A stretch of 64,000 nucleotides of DNA from Clavulina sp. PMI_390 (GCA_015039315.1 WIDE01000034.1:56215-120214), one strand, 5' to 3'. Positions 1 through 13,829 are shown, counted from the stretch's first letter. Numbers and translations: made by a program. The notes: a model not told the origin generated them from the sequence alone.

Positions 1-900
1 TAAAGTAGAGAACATGCGCCCAAGAACATTGCACGGCTCATGAAGGCTCAGGCTTTCCAATAATGGGAAGTCCAATGGATGAGGATACGCCAGCTGTGGA
101 TCGTAACCTACAAAGAGGGCTTTACCAATATGCAATGAGCGAAGGTTGCGAAAGTTGGAGAGTGATTTTATACGGAGACTCCCCGCCTCCATGCTCCATG
201 GCAACGTTTTGATGCGGACGTGATGGAGGGTACGCGGATCGATGCCCTTGAAAGGGTCGAGTTTCCCTTGGTCGAACATAGACAGCTCTACTGAGATGCT
301 GTGAATCGGTACCAAAGACTCTGGGTTAAAAATAGAACGCAGAGTGGGACGAGAAGGGTGTGGTTGTCTCCAAGAAAAGGTCTTAAGTCTCGGAGTAGCA
401 ATAGGGAGTGGGAAGAGTGTCGTGTCTCCTTGAAATTGAAGGCTCCTTATACGATGCCAGTGAGGTGATAAAGTCTCCTTGAGGCTCTCGATTGCTTCAG
501 AAAACTCATCATAAATTTTGGGAGCAGGAGAGGTTTTTATGTAGAGATCTATCATGGCATCTCTGGAGCGCAATAGGAAGACTCCTCCAGATAATACGCC
601 ATTCGGTGCGTACACGTCGATATAGATGCTCGACCATAACAATGGATCGCCCATGACGATGAGATACCAGCTGTGGCAAGTTTTCCATAGCGCCCTAAGT
701 GCAACGATTATATGAGGAGCAAGCTCAGCTGAAGGAGGTTCGGTAGCAAGAAGAAAGATAGTAGCAAGGAGCTCCCCGGGAAGATCATTGATATGACATG
801 GAGCGTTGGAGCTACGAGAAGTCGAATCTGCGGGAACATGCAAAGTAGTAATCAGTAGGAACCAAATGCATGGCCAGAACACATTGGACTCTCCTCCCAT
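1..900 (-). CDS. F-box-like protein, 3' end beyond window (partial)
   Basis: A single reading frame of 300 codons runs from ATG at 900 to the window edge without a stop; I checked it codon by codon. Residues about 36-75 hold an F-box-like core (INDLPGELLATIFLLATEPP) followed by the usual spaced Trp/Cys positions (LWKTCHSWYLIVMGDPLLWS). The rest reads as the irregular Leu-rich C-terminal part common in Agaricomycete F-box proteins. Such proteins usually present substrates to an SCF ubiquitin ligase through Skp1; the substrate is unknown. The N-terminal 35 residues are hydrophobic and unlike the family, so the true start may be internal or an upstream intron may exist. No intron is seen in the visible part. 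Confidence 0.7.
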   Translation of the reverse strand, partial: MGGESNVFWPCIWFLLITTLHVPADSTSRSSNAPCHINDLPGELLATIFLLATEPPSAELAPHIIVALRALWKTCHSWYLIVMGDPLLWSSIYIDVYAPNGVLSGGVFLLRSRDAMIDLYIKTSPAPKIYDEFSEAIESLKETLSPHWHRIRSLQFQGDTTLFPLPIATPRLKTFSWRQPHPSRPTLRSIFNPESLVPIHSISVELSMFDQGKLDPFKGIDPRTLHHVRIKTLPWSMEAGSLRIKSLSNFRNLRSLHIGKALFVGYDPQLAYPHPLDFPLLESLSLHEPCNVLGRMFSTL

Positions 901-1236
901 ACGTAGCCGTTCATGACGACGGAATAAAGACACCCACCCGATGACCGCGACAGCATTTGCTTATCGCCACGAAGTGAAGAGGGGTCACATCTGGTTGGTG
1001 TTCAACTTGGATGCGATCACGAGACCGAGTCACACACTGGGAGATTAGCGGTAGATCTAGTGTCCTATCGCATGGCTGAACGAGAGGCCTATATCCTAGT
1101 TCAATATAGCAAACTCGGCCGACATATGGCGAATGATGAGTTGACCAAATCTTAAATCTTTTGTAGAAAGCACGATGATAATAAGGAGTACTAATCCTCT
1201 ACGGCAGATCAATAAATACTGACAAAGGACACACTA

Positions 1237-2638
1237 TCAATTGAGGTTCTCGGCGGCAAATGGCTGATCAATATAGCCCTCAGCCGCCTCAGGGATCGCA
1301 AAAGTCGCGGGATTGAACGGGTTGAGGGGAATGCCTTTGCGTATCCTCACTGGTAGATCAGGCTAAACATGATAGCACGATGAGCTTACTATGAAGGATA
1401 CAAAAGGCATCTCGTATACTCACATTGGCGATGAATGCCCTCCCGAGAACAAGCAGTACACCCCGCTTCTCTGCGAACTTAACGGCTTCGGCAACATCTC
1501 TTGAGAAGCCACCAGCTGCGAGATAAGGGCGGGGAGCCCAGAGCTTCCGGGCGAAATCGTTTGAGTCGTCTGGGGCGGCGGTTGGGTCGTCCATGGCGGC
1601 GGACATACGAGGCTCTGCCATGTGAAGGTACATGAACGTTGGGAAGCGTGTTTTGATTTCCGAGATAATATAAGTGAGCGCTGGGATAGGGTTGGCCATG
1701 CGCATATCTAGAAGCGGACGAAGTACGACCAAAAAAAAATCGCTGGATCAACCCGAGGTCGCGAGTAAGTCCAAGGAGGGTATCACTGACTCTGAAAGTT
1801 GGACCACGGAGTGAAGCGAATGCCAACGCGCTCCTGGCCGACGATGGCAGTGATGGCATCCAAGATCTCAAGAGCAAAGCGAGATCGGTTCTCGATTGAT
1901 CCTCCGTACTCGTCAGTCCTCTGATTGAAGGTATCGTGGAAGAATTGTTCGACAAGGTCTCCATGCGCAACATGGAGCTCGACACTATGCAGTAAGAAAC
2001 CCAGATGCAAAGGACGTGCAGTCAGTGCCAGAAACTTCCAGGTAGCAATATGATTGATTTACGCATCAAAGCCAGCAGCTATCGCGTTCCTTGTCGCCTT
2101 CTTGTACGACTCAATATAGGCTGCTATCTCCCCCTTTGTGAGAGCACGAAGGTGGCTGTCGGTGGGCCCAGCATAAGGGGCCACAGGAGTGGCGCCAAAT
2201 CCATCGTTCTTCAGAGATTCTGGCATAGCGAAACGGCCGGCTGCCATGAGTTGAGCAACAATGTAACTGCCTTTCGCATGAACAGCCTTGGTCACCTGGT
2301 GACAAGAACTGAGGATCAAAAAAAATGTCTACGATATAAGAGAAACAATATCAGGCACCTACCCGCTTCCATGCAGCAACCTGCTCTTCGCTCCATATTC
2401 CAGGCATATGGTCGAATCCAGCAGCCTCAGGTGCGATAATTATAGATTCAGAGATGAGGAGCGTTCCTGGAGTCGATCCTCGCTGAGAATAGTACTCGGG
2501 CGCGAGATCGCCAATAACATGCTTCTTGTTAGCCCTGAAGCGCGTTAAAGGTGCAAGGACAACGCGATGCTGGAGGTGTAGAGGCCCAACGCTGATAGGG
2601 TCGAACAGGTTTGAGGTGGGGGCAGACATGGACATCAA
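1237..2638 (-). CDS. Old yellow enzyme family NADH:flavin oxidoreductase, copy A
   Basis: FMN-dependent ene-reductase fold, cytosolic. Five exons: 2638-2363, 2295-2063, 1984-1791, 1707-1424, 1362-1237, giving about 370 residues, the normal OYE length. Family landmarks are the N-terminal FDPISVGPLHLQHRVVLAPLTR, which keeps the Thr near the flavin, then TPGTLLISE, RTDEYGGSIENR and the C-terminal GRAFIAN/PDLPVR phosphate-binding region. The substrate motif reads VELHVAHGDLVEQF: the first His is kept, the classical Asn is His and the classical Tyr proton donor is Asp. Exon number and phases match copy B at 3498-4977, which is transcribed away from it. A second in-frame Met at residue 2 or 4 could also be the start. 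It may not be a standard alkene reductase; the physiological substrate cannot be told. Confidence 0.94.
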
Positions 2639-3497
2639 GTGAATCGGTCTCTGAGTGGGAAGCTGGTGCTTGAGTGGTAGAAGTTGGTTTTTGCAGAAGA
2701 TTGTCGCATTTTGTGCCTAGATATAGCTTGTCGCGCAGAAGTTTCTTAACACCTCTTTGCCACTGAGTCAGCGCACGAGCGAGATGGCTATTAGAAATCC
2801 TCCACATTCGGGGGCCGAGTCGACGCACACAACCTCGGGCCCCGATGACGACGCACAACCATGTCATCTACAACAAGCAGTCCTGTCATTCTATTCTTGA
2901 CGATCGTAGCTGGTTCAGACAACAGAAACAGGGCCACTCTCCGAGGTCGGGACAGCTCCAAAGATGGTGAAGGGTCACGTGCAAATTCCCGCGCTGAATT
3001 CTTCCGCTCACCACAACTGCTATGACTCATCCCCGTTCGCGGGCCCCGAGGTTGGTCGAAATGATTCACCCATCATTCTCTTCTGCAAAGCACAGAACTT
3101 TCTGGGAGACCTAGCTGTAGTGTCATTATCGTTTACGAGTCGTTCTCCCCAGCGAACACCGCCGCAAGACTGTTGACGCTGGCAATTGCAGCGATTTCCC
3201 TATTTGAGAAGCCCTTGGCATCCTCGGCGTGTCAGTAGCACCAGCCCTTCTGCCACTAGCAGGCCGTACCAGCGACGGCGATTCTGTCGAGTTATATTCG
3301 TGTCATCGTCAAAGCTCAGTGGTAGATACCCTTGCCTCGGGGCCCGGTTCTGAGCTTTCTATTATTGCTGTCAAACGACTCAAGCATCAGCTTGCATCCC
3401 CGAACCATGGTCGGTTCTCGCCATCGACATATATTAAGCACCCCCTGCTAAGGCCCCTAGCTGATCACTTACACCTCCCATCATCAACACCAAGCCA
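2639..3497. promoter_or_regulatory. Shared intergenic region of the divergent OYE pair
   Basis: These 859 bp separate the two OYE start codons, so they must hold both promoters. A TATA-like TATATTAA occurs near 3428-3435, about 65 bp before the copy B start. No gene fits here; the short open frames are not supported by homology or splice pattern. Confidence 0.5.
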
Positions 3498-4977
<1,480 letters not shown>

Positions 4978-5325
4978 TTACTATCCATGAGCTTAATACC
5001 TGGGATCGAGTCTTCTAGCTTTTGTATCCAATGTGCTAGGTTGGGTACCAAGGCTCTCATATCGGCCCAACTAGAGAGCCCATTTGTATAATTCATGCAT
5101 TCATTGTGGAGCAGGGGTATGTGCGATAATGAGATGAAGATCTAGTGTAGGAATAGGTTACGAAGGTGACCATCACACAAGCACCTACTCAAGTGAAGAA
5201 TTTTGTCCAACCACGAAGCAAAAACAACGAAGGGAAGAAATCGAAAGCTGAAAACAAAACAATACACAAATTGTCGAAGCGGAGATGGACAAATTGACCA
5301 TCCCCGCTGGCAGTCGCGTTCATGT

Positions 5326-6595
5326 CTATTGGTCCTTCTTGCTCTCGATGATGGCCTCCTTCTCCTCTGCCGCCTTTGCAACACCCGCCTTGTCGAGAGC
5401 AAGGATCTCCAAAATAGGGTCGAGGTCTGCTTGTGGTGCGCGGTAAGATCCCCCATAACGGTCGGCCCATGTAAAGTACTATAACGGCAGTTAGATATGT
5501 GAGCGATGCAGCCAGAGGTAGCACAAAAAGGACATCAATACTGACCTGGCCATAGTTGCAGGTGAAGTACAGGTGGTGGAGAGTATGGTGTGCGGGAGTG
5601 TTGATGAATCGTTCGACTTTCGAGCCAGCTGAGACAAGCATGTCAGAGTCATGAATCTACAAGTGACCGACCAGTAACGATAATTCATCAGATTCACTTC
5701 TTGAAACCATCAAGGCAGCACTGATAGGTTGAAAGAGACGAAATTGTACTCACGAAGATGCTCCAGAAGTTGATTGCAACAAACAGGGCGAGGTATAGGT
5801 GCTGATGCATCGGGAAGAGGAAGACGAACAGATGGTAGGGAACAGATTGGGAGTATCCGTCAACGGGGTGGAAGGCATGGCTTGCGAACGGTGTTGGAAT
5901 CAGCCACTTGTGATGGGGCTTATGGATGTTCTTGTAGAACCATGGGAGATGCAGCCATCGGTGAATCCAATAGATGCAGTAATCGGTGAATAGTAGGAAG
6001 CTGTTGAAGTTGAACCAAGGATACGGTAAGCGCGAGGGCCGTCATGAACGGACAGCATGACAACTTACAAGGGTACACTGAGGATCAAATAGGCTAGTCC
6101 GTAGTCCTCTACGTTTGAATACAGCCTCGAATAGCCTCTGACCTCACCCATGAACCAGGGAAGGGTGAGGACCATCATTCCAGGGAAACTCTGCATGCTC
6201 GTTTCGATCTCCAGCTTGACCTGGTTCTTCAAGAACCGTGGATGGCGCATCATGCGATGGTCAAAAATAAAGTAGTAGGATAACCCCGCAAATATCATGT
6301 ATAGTGCGACGATACCAATCATTGTGAGGGTGGCGACCGATAATATTTGGCGAACAAAATATTCGCGTGGCCACGCGGAGACGGATGGGGCAAAAAACGG
6401 GGATGAGGAGGCGACCGCTGTCAGCGGGTCGAGAGATGGGGGTTGTAGGAATTGTGGTAGGGACTCAATGAACCCGTCGAGCCATACTGGCCTGGACGCA
6501 TTCACCGAGACTGTGTGGGCAGGCTCTAGTGGGAGGAGTTTAGCCCAAAGATTGTCGAGCACATAATAGTCTGCGACGTGGAGAATAACGTCCAT
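5326..6595 (-). CDS. ERG3: Delta(7)-sterol 5(6)-desaturase (C-5 sterol desaturase)
   Basis: Integral ER membrane di-iron desaturase that introduces the C5-C6 double bond in ergosterol synthesis. Four exons: 6595-6069, 6000-5754, 5656-5546, 5478-5326, giving 345 residues. All three histidine clusters are present: HRWLH, HKPHH and HTLHH (in [18 protein letters not shown]). The start [14 protein letters not shown] is typical of the family; an in-frame Met 25 codons upstream (6670) is possible but less likely. The first intron is 68 nt; its acceptor was chosen because it joins LSVP to [16 protein letters not shown], restoring the conserved stretch. The C-terminus is charged (ESKKDQ). It is a single copy in a window otherwise rich in duplicates, in line with a housekeeping role. 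Confidence 0.95.
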
Positions 6596-9514
6596 GATTT
6601 TTTCTTTGGTTGCTGGAGGGGAGTTGAGTGGTAGGACGGAGGTGGACGGAAGAGCAAAAGCAGAAAGCAAAATCGAACGACTCGTCTCACGTCAGCAAGA
6701 TTTATCACTCCTCGGTCACACACAGTGTCACAAAGTGCCACCTGGCGTGGAAACAGCGCATAAAGAATTAGGTATTAGATGTAATAGTGCTACGAGGAAT
6801 TATAGATGCCGAATCTATGTAGTGTCCAAATCTAATGCAAAAACGGCCAGCCGAGTGAAAAGATCTAAGCTATGAGGGACGTATTAGAAAACCATGAATG
6901 TACAAATATTGGGCTGCTGCTGCATCCTTGGAGAAAGCTTTCTTTGAGCCATGTCCAACGTATTCCACAAACATTCCATTCGCTAAAAGTACCAGTGAGA
7001 TTAAATAGGAAATTGGACACTATGACTGTAACAACTTACGTGAGAACACTCTCAATACAGTTGTCCACAAATCATTGGCGTTCACGTCCTTCACGGATGT
7101 AGTGTCCTGGATAGTGAGTCAGTATCGGAATCATGGGTAAGTTGAGGTGTCTCGTTTAACACTGAAGCAGTCGATGCATACCCAAGCGAAATCCCTACCC
7201 TCAACGAGCCCAAGAGGATACGCGACTCGATTATAGAAATCAGTCACATTCGAACGATCGTCGAAAGCATTGGGATGGGGGCGCGACATGGGGTTGTGGA
7301 AATTTATAATGAGGATGATCGGGGGGAGATCGAACGTGACGCAAGAGAAAGTGAGGGAGGAGGCGTTGAGAGTGGAACTGCGATGGCCTCCTCATCACTT
7401 GTTAAGCGTCCTTATATACCGAACGGCAAGACTCGCCAAACTAGCGGGAAGCGATCGGCTGATGTAGCGCTGATAGCAAAGTACTTCGAGCGCTCGACAA
7501 CCGAAGACGCTCGAGTGTGTCAGGGAGGACTCTCACACTGGCCGAGGGTTACTCAGGCCGACAAGGCACATGGAAGATGCTAGAAAGAACTGGTCCGCAG
7601 TACAGTCAGTCGACGCGAGGAGGTCGCACTTGAGTGACGCATTCGAAGGAGCAATACGAATAGGCTGTTTCGAATGATGTTGGAGCCGGAATGAGCAAGG
7701 TTACTACGGAGGACAGGAACCGTTGTATGGAACGCTAGGAGTCATTTCATTACATCAGGGGAGCCGTAGGACGGCAGAGGCGGAGCGCATCTTGCCCGAG
7801 GTATGAGATCTGTGGCCATGCCCGCGGTGGCAGTGGCTTGGAATCGATTTCTAGAGCCTCAGAGAGAACGAGATCTCGCTAGGACAGTGAGCAGATATCG
7901 TTCGTTCTACGTTATATCAGAAAACCTTGCTCGATTTCGCTCAATAAGCTGAGCATGGCAAATGAGTTACTCAGAAGTGTAGCAAAAGAACTGGAGCGAG
8001 AGATACACAGGTGTCAATATTTGTCTCGGAGGCCTCATTCATATCCCCATCTCTACCCAAGGAGACTTCACAGCAATCTGTTCAATACATATAGAGGTCC
8101 GCCGCCAAGGATATCCGCGTCATACCGTCGCTGCTTGGATGCCCGAGATTTCTTTCCCAAAAAACCCTCCAGGAAAGCTGTGCTTGTGCGCACTCTTCAT
8201 TACTCAGCAGGACACAAACCAGTTTCAGAGCCGACCGTAGAAGGTAGAAGGTGGAGGCCAAATGTTAGTAATGGCCAAAAAACTTGACTCGATCGATAGT
8301 CCTATTACTACTATTTTGTGTCCCAACGGCACCAGCCCTCCGTCTAAAGAGGAGACCGGCCCAAGCCACGAGGACGAGGGAATGTCGTCACCATGGCGAA
8401 ACGAGCCATTTCATATCGTCAAGCCATCGAACTACAAATTGTGACAACTGCTCAGTTTGAACTCCCAGATGCTGGCTCCTAACTACCCTCATCAGGCCAA
8501 TTCGTCCGTCGATCATTCGCGGGTGACGGCCACCGACGGATCGTTAGATTCGTGCGCAATTTCTCTGGCGACGTGCCCTGGTATTTGGCTCGAGTCGGAC
8601 TCGGCTTCTCGTTCACCGTGCTGTGGATAGACGATCGCTTGGACCGCATTCCGAATCCGGGACCGTTCGATCAAGACCCCATCCAACCACTTAGTGATGG
8701 CGGCCCCCGACGCTTACATGAAAAGACCGACGTCGTGACAACAAACTTAAATGCTCTCTGGCGGTGCCGTAGAAAAGCTGGGGCCCGATCGGCGTGGCAT
8801 GTCGATCTTTTTCTGGGCCTTGGGAATGAACCCCTGATTAGCGATAGGAGCCGGAATGAGTCGGAATGCCTCCATCTTTGTATATAAGGCACCTCGGCGG
8901 GGCAGGCCACGTCATGATCAATGAGCGCTTGACTGGCCCCTCTCATCCACCCCTCTTTAAATTTAGCAAATGGCCTGAGTTGACGGCGTCATAATGACTG
9001 ACTGTCAAAACTAGCGCCCATCGAGCCTATTTTTGATTCGGAAAGCAAATAATAGATCCTCCCCGCTTCAGCGCCACAGGTGGGCTTCATTCCCCTTCCA
9101 CCGCCAATCAAAAGCCTTTTAGAAGATTCCCCGTTAACTTTGCCTGGGACAATCAGTGTTGTTAAGCTCTGCATCGACGATATCGATCAGGCCGTCTTCT
9201 CAGGCGAAAGGCTCCTCTCGCCTCATTTGAAATGTAGACACATCAAGCACAGTTCAGAGCCGCTTGTGATCGACCCATGCGCGTAGATCAGTTACCCAGC
9301 TATCGAGTCGGTCGGTAACCAAGAGAAAGGGCTGGAGCCAAACATTGGGGAAAAGTTGAATTTTCCTTTCTTCTACACGTACAATGTCTACTAGAACTGA
9401 TCACGATAGAAAGGGAAAAATAACGGCAAGGGGCATTAGGTCTGACCTAAAGACCTAAGGCAATGAAACCATCTATCGATGTAATAGACACCTAACCTTC
9501 ACACACATTATGAA
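6596..9514. other. Intergenic stretch with no recognised gene
   Basis: About 2.9 kb with only short open frames (the longest near 110 codons, at 7955-8287 and 8552-8887), none resembling a known family or showing a plausible exon chain. It must contain the ERG3 promoter at its left end and the 3' flank of the IDO gene at its right end. No clear terminal repeats or transposase remnants were found. Confidence 0.5.
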
Positions 9515-11413
9515 TCATGACAATAGAATAGCCTTTTTCGTATTGTCTCTTGCGCCCTTCAAGAATGGCACCAACTGCGTCCCTCCAGTGCCAACAGGAG
9601 CAGTTCTTTCCTTTTCCTTTTCCTTTTCCTTCTCCTTGCCTTTCCCAGACGTCGAGGTGGATGACACATCATTCATGATAGCTGTAGCAGGTTCCCGGCG
9701 CGCCTGCGTCACAATATATAGCGTTGCGATCCTGATATGGGCGTCTCTGAATCGCTTGAGCGCATCAACGGCATCATTGTAAGCCTTTGTCAGTGGGGCG
9801 TCTTTGTCCTTCTCTACTGCTGCCGTCTGATTGACGGGGGCGGGAGATCGTGGCAAGGACTCCCATAGCGCCTGATTTCGGAGTACAAAGGTCCGCACAG
9901 GTTTTTCGACGGTACCGAGATATTGCAGGAAGGCGCGGTGATGACGCGGCATATAGAGTTGCATACGCTGGAGGAATGTCGCGTCGGCGGCCGATGACTT
10001 GGGGTGGGAGTGATTCCCGGTGCTGGATCGGGAGTCGGAGGAAGCATACGTGTGTGATGAGGGGCCGGAGGACGGGGACGGGGACGAGGGCGAAGAATCA
10101 GATCCTAATAAAGATGAGGATGAGGGGGAAGGGGAAGGAGCTGCAGAATGCGAATGCTCGCTTGAGGTGGCCGAAGAGGAGGAAGCGGTTGGCAAACGCT
10201 CCTTTTTTGCCCCAAAGCTGGCGTATGGACTGTGGTCTACACCGAGGAATACATCGAGGGCGTGGACCAACGAGCTCTGCCCCGCGCTCGGGCCGCCCAA
10301 GCGCGCACCATCCCATTCTTTCTTTTCTTTCTCACTCATTTCGACGCCCTCGAACTGCCACCCCGGGCCGCCAGCACCGCCGTGCGCTGATGCGCCATGG
10401 AACCAAGGCCGAACTTTATCGTAGAACACCGCCGGATCACAACCGGTCTTGACACCGATTATGAGCGCCGTGATGTCTTCGATGATTCTGGCGAGGCGGG
10501 TCAGGTAATTAGCAATTCGACGCGTGGCAAGCGAGTCGGAAAGGAAAGTTTCATCGAGTGTGCGCCTCATGAGTGAGAGAGCCTCAACGCCTCGAAGCTC
10601 AATCCATGCTGATGTCATGTAGAAGTGGTTCTCATCGGGAGTAGAGGAGAACAGGCTGCGCGCAGATATATCTTTAGAAGGCGCAGCGAAGGGGACGGAA
10701 AGCGGTGAGAGGGCAGACGGTGATTTGGGAGACGGTGGAGATGGCGGATTGTTGAGTTTCCAGTTCCAAAGAACTGTATCCGCATAAGTGAGGACAGGAG
10801 GTAACCCTAGCTCGCGCGAGACTTTGATGAGAGGGACAGCCACTCCAGCAGGCACAACGATCGGTGAAGTTGGATCATGATGGGAAGAATGCACATAGAG
10901 ATGCATAATGAATGTTAGGACAAGGTGTGCTCGTCGGAGCCGCCGTTCATCTTGGATGAGCTGTTCGGTGGTGATCACGGGCATCTGATGAAAGGTAACA
11001 CGGAGAAAACAAGGACAGGTTTTTTTTTCAGTTTCTTGTAATAGCCGAAGAGAAACCAATTTGGTACTTACCTCCTTCACCTGAGCTCTCCACCGGCGAA
11101 TGTAGTCTTGCTCTTGCGGACTTGATGAGTCAAGATCCGCAGCAAGTTTGACGCGCCCTTCAGCAGCTTCCATAATGTCTTCCCACCTTTCAAAGCTTCC
11201 CGAAAGCCGAGCTACGGGTTCCGTGGGAGGCATAAAACCTGACCGGACATCGACATCGAAATCTGCGGCAGCAACGGTTGACACATCGTACGGGCTGCTC
11301 GATCCAGCGACTTGGGGTTGGGGCCCTAGTAAGGGCCTATTGAGACGAGGTTGTGAAAGAAAGTGGTTCCGTGGGGCAAATGATTGCGACTGGGACCGAG
11401 ATCGAGTAGCCAT
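9515..11413 (-). CDS. Indoleamine 2,3-dioxygenase (IDO)
   Basis: Haem enzyme that opens the indole ring of L-tryptophan to N-formylkynurenine, the first step of the kynurenine/NAD+ route; cytosolic. Exons 11413-11072 and 10984-9515. The 87-nt intron (GTAAGT...TCATCAG) keeps frame and has no stop, so the open frame reads through it. After splicing the protein has about 603 residues, longer than a typical IDO of 400-480. Landmarks: LPPVLTYADTVLWNW, DENHFYMTSAWIELRG, the MPRHHRAFLQYLG segment around the proximal haem region, and C-terminal GTGGTQLVPFLKGARDNT. Extra length comes from a Ser/Pro-rich insert of about 70 residues just before MPRHHRAFL, a Pro/Ser loop after LWNWKLN, and a Lys-Glu repeat near the C-terminus coded by a TTCCTT-type hexamer repeat. 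Confidence 0.95.
   Translation of the reverse strand: MATRSRSQSQSFAPRNHFLSQPRLNRPLLGPQPQVAGSSSPYDVSTVAAADFDVDVRSGFMPPTEPVARLSGSFERWEDIMEAAEGRVKLAADLDSSSPQEQDYIRRWRAQVKEVSTKLVSLRLLQETEKKTCPCFLRVTFHQMPVITTEQLIQDERRLRRAHLVLTFIMHLYVHSSHHDPTSPIVVPAGVAVPLIKVSRELGLPPVLTYADTVLWNWKLNNPPSPPSPKSPSALSPLSVPFAAPSKDISARSLFSSTPDENHFYMTSAWIELRGVEALSLMRRTLDETFLSDSLATRRIANYLTRLARIIEDITALIIGVKTGCDPAVFYDKVRPWFHGASAHGGAGGPGWQFEGVEMSEKEKKEWDGARLGGPSAGQSSLVHALDVFLGVDHSPYASFGAKKERLPTASSSSATSSEHSHSAAPSPSPSSSSLLGSDSSPSSPSPSSGPSSHTYASSDSRSSTGNHSHPKSSAADATFLQRMQLYMPRHHRAFLQYLGTVEKPVRTFVLRNQALWESLPRSPAPVNQTAAVEKDKDAPLTKAYNDAVDALKRFRDAHIRIATLYIVTQARREPATAIMNDVSSTSTSGKGKEKEKEKEKERTAPVGTGGTQLVPFLKGARDNTKKAILLS
9606..9635. 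repeat. Hexanucleotide repeat inside the IDO coding region
   Basis: Near-perfect tandem copies of a TTCCTT-type hexamer on the + strand. On the coding strand they give alternating Lys-Glu (GKGKEKEKEKEKE), just before the conserved GTGGTQLVPFLK end. Such repeats can change length by replication slippage without breaking the frame. Confidence 0.8.
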
Positions 11414-13290
11414 TTTTGGGGAATTACTGCGGGGTGATGAAGGGGAAGGGAGTGGATCTAGATAGTGGAGGAGCGGGATATCTTATGAGAAAAAGATATG
11501 GCAGCAGTTGCCTGGATCTACCAGGGGAGGTGATGACTGATGATCAGAGAGTCGCCGGTAGTTGAGGTGGAGGTCGCCGGGCGTATCGAGTCACCGTGAC
11601 CGAACGACCAGCTCAGACGAAGCTGGCAACGTCAAACACGTGCGAATGATGACTAAGGGGGTTTTGCCGAGGTTATATAACCCAGCAAACAGCAGGGCTT
11701 TTCTAAAACCTCAAAGAGGTTGCGGCGAAAAAGACGAGGCAAGTCGGAAGTCGAGGCCATAATCGCGCGAATGGAACTTCCGCAAGCGCCATTGGTTCCA
11801 TGTAAACAAATGATGCGATCGGGTTTTCCGGAATTACGCCACTTGTTCCTCGATGAAAACCATCAGCTACCATACGGGAATCAGGCCTCAACGTTGAAAG
11901 AACGACCGAAATTCTTCCATCTCTAAGTTTACCATTCGGTGCTTCCATATTTAAGAGGGACTCATGTGACGGCTCGATGCTTCAATAGTTGGTGATCGTC
12001 ATCATGAGGTCAGAGCTAAGAGGTGGGTGTACAATGATGAGATCGAGTTAGCATAGCGCAGGCGGCCCGATATAAATGTGGGGCTGCCCAATACCCAAGC
12101 ATACCTGAATGCTCACCGTGCCGGGCGTTGTGGCACCGAGAGCGAGCGCTAGGAATGGGATAGAGTAGGAGCCGGGCTGACAGAAAAGGGACTCGCTCGT
12201 CAAGAGATCCTTCTCGTACAACATTACTTGTATAAAGCGAGGGCAATAGAAGATCATCTTCTCCGTCATATGACCACACTCTTGCTGCTAGGAGACCGCG
12301 TCGGAAGATATACGGCTGGCAAGGGGCGGCATGCCGTGGGCGAATACGGGACGGAGGAGAATCGTACTAGACTAATGAATAGAATAGGATACTTCGGCAT
12401 GTGCTCAGGAGGATTGCTTCAGGATATGGGATAGTCAGCCAGAGGGGTTGGTTTCTTTCAGGAACGTTATGGCAAGTAACTGCAACAAATGGAAAGATTA
12501 TGGAGAAGGGAGTCCGCGCCGTCTTGATCGAGTAGTGATCGCCGCTGCTCTGCATTTGAGCGCCCAAGCGAGAGGCTTACCCTAATCACTGAGACACCCC
12601 GTAAAGGATTCGGCATTTGGGTCCAGCCGCGGACGCTACCGAGCGTGTCGCGCACGAATAATAAGAGTGTGGAGTCAAGAATGAATAGTGCCAATGGAGG
12701 AGGCTGAATGGACAATCGACCTGATGGAGTTGTCAGCTCTTGTCAATCAGACGAAGCATGGTCTGTGCGAGCGCTGGAACAATTTGTTGAATGACAGATG
12801 TGCAGTGATTTCCATTATGAATTCGGAATTGTTCCAGGGGCGAAATGGACCCAATCTACGCTGTCACCAGCAAGAAAAGTGGTGGAGATTGGCCACACCA
12901 AGCGCTGCGCCCCGTTCATTAGACCATTATTACACGCCAGATCGACAATAATCAACTTATCCGCGCTGTCGTGCACATGGTGGTTCCGCTGCAGTTGTGT
13001 TGCTTGGAGACTTTCCAAAAATGGGAACGTGGGCAAATATGCTGATCAAGCCGTTTTGCCCCATATCCAGCTACCATGTTGATTGACATCCAATACTCTC
13101 TCGTAATTCCGTTATATCTCGCGGTTTCGAAGGCAATTTATTCAGATATTTTAGCCTTTCAACGAGCACCAATACAAGAAATCAATAATCAGCAGGAAAG
13201 GCAAGTATGAACTTTAGGAGTTGCCAAACACCGACCACGCATATATTATCCTAACCCAGCCGGCCGAACGATTCACCGTTAGCGAATACG
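11414..13290. other. Intergenic stretch with no recognised gene
   Basis: About 1.9 kb between the IDO start and the 3' end of the GST array. It should contain the IDO promoter. Open frames are all below about 105 codons and match nothing I recognise. Near its right end, 13217-13226, lies a short motif also found downstream of the other three GST copies. Confidence 0.5.
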
Positions 13291-13829
13291 TTACATGAAG
13301 CTAGCCCTATTAGGGTACCAAGCCTTCCGAAGACCCTCGGCGTAGGCACAAAGATTGGGATGCGACTTAATAGCAGCTGCCAGCTTTGGAAGCCAGCTAC
13401 TCATACCAGGAAGTGATAGTGAGCCCGTGTGATCAAAAGGCGTAGAGTTGAAGGACGTACTGAGGGTATGCGCAAGCCGATACTATAAACCCGAATATTG
13501 CAGCATCCGCTCTTGTCGGTGACTCCCCGCCGAGGACGTGCTTTTTGTCTCCTACCCAGACAGCAAGGGCATCAATCGCAGTTTGGCGTAGCTCCTGGAT
13601 CTCAGATTCTGGGCGCCGCTTGCTAAGGCCTGCCAGCTCGCACCGTTTGGTAAACTTATCCCAACATATAAAACAGTAACCATATCCATGAGTGCTTCAA
13701 AACAGATGGTGTCTAGAAGCAGTACTCACCGACCGTTTCGCTCGGAAGGCTACTATAGGTCGAATAGGGAAGGAGAGTTTATGTAAAATGATTTTGTCTC
13801 GAGCGACAGGGAATTGCTCAACCCACCTT

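Noticed and set aside
9850..10452. 200-codon plus-strand open frame
   Set aside because: It is antisense to the Ser/Pro-rich insert and haem region of IDO and has Arg-rich low-complexity composition; the IDO frame is clearly the coding one.
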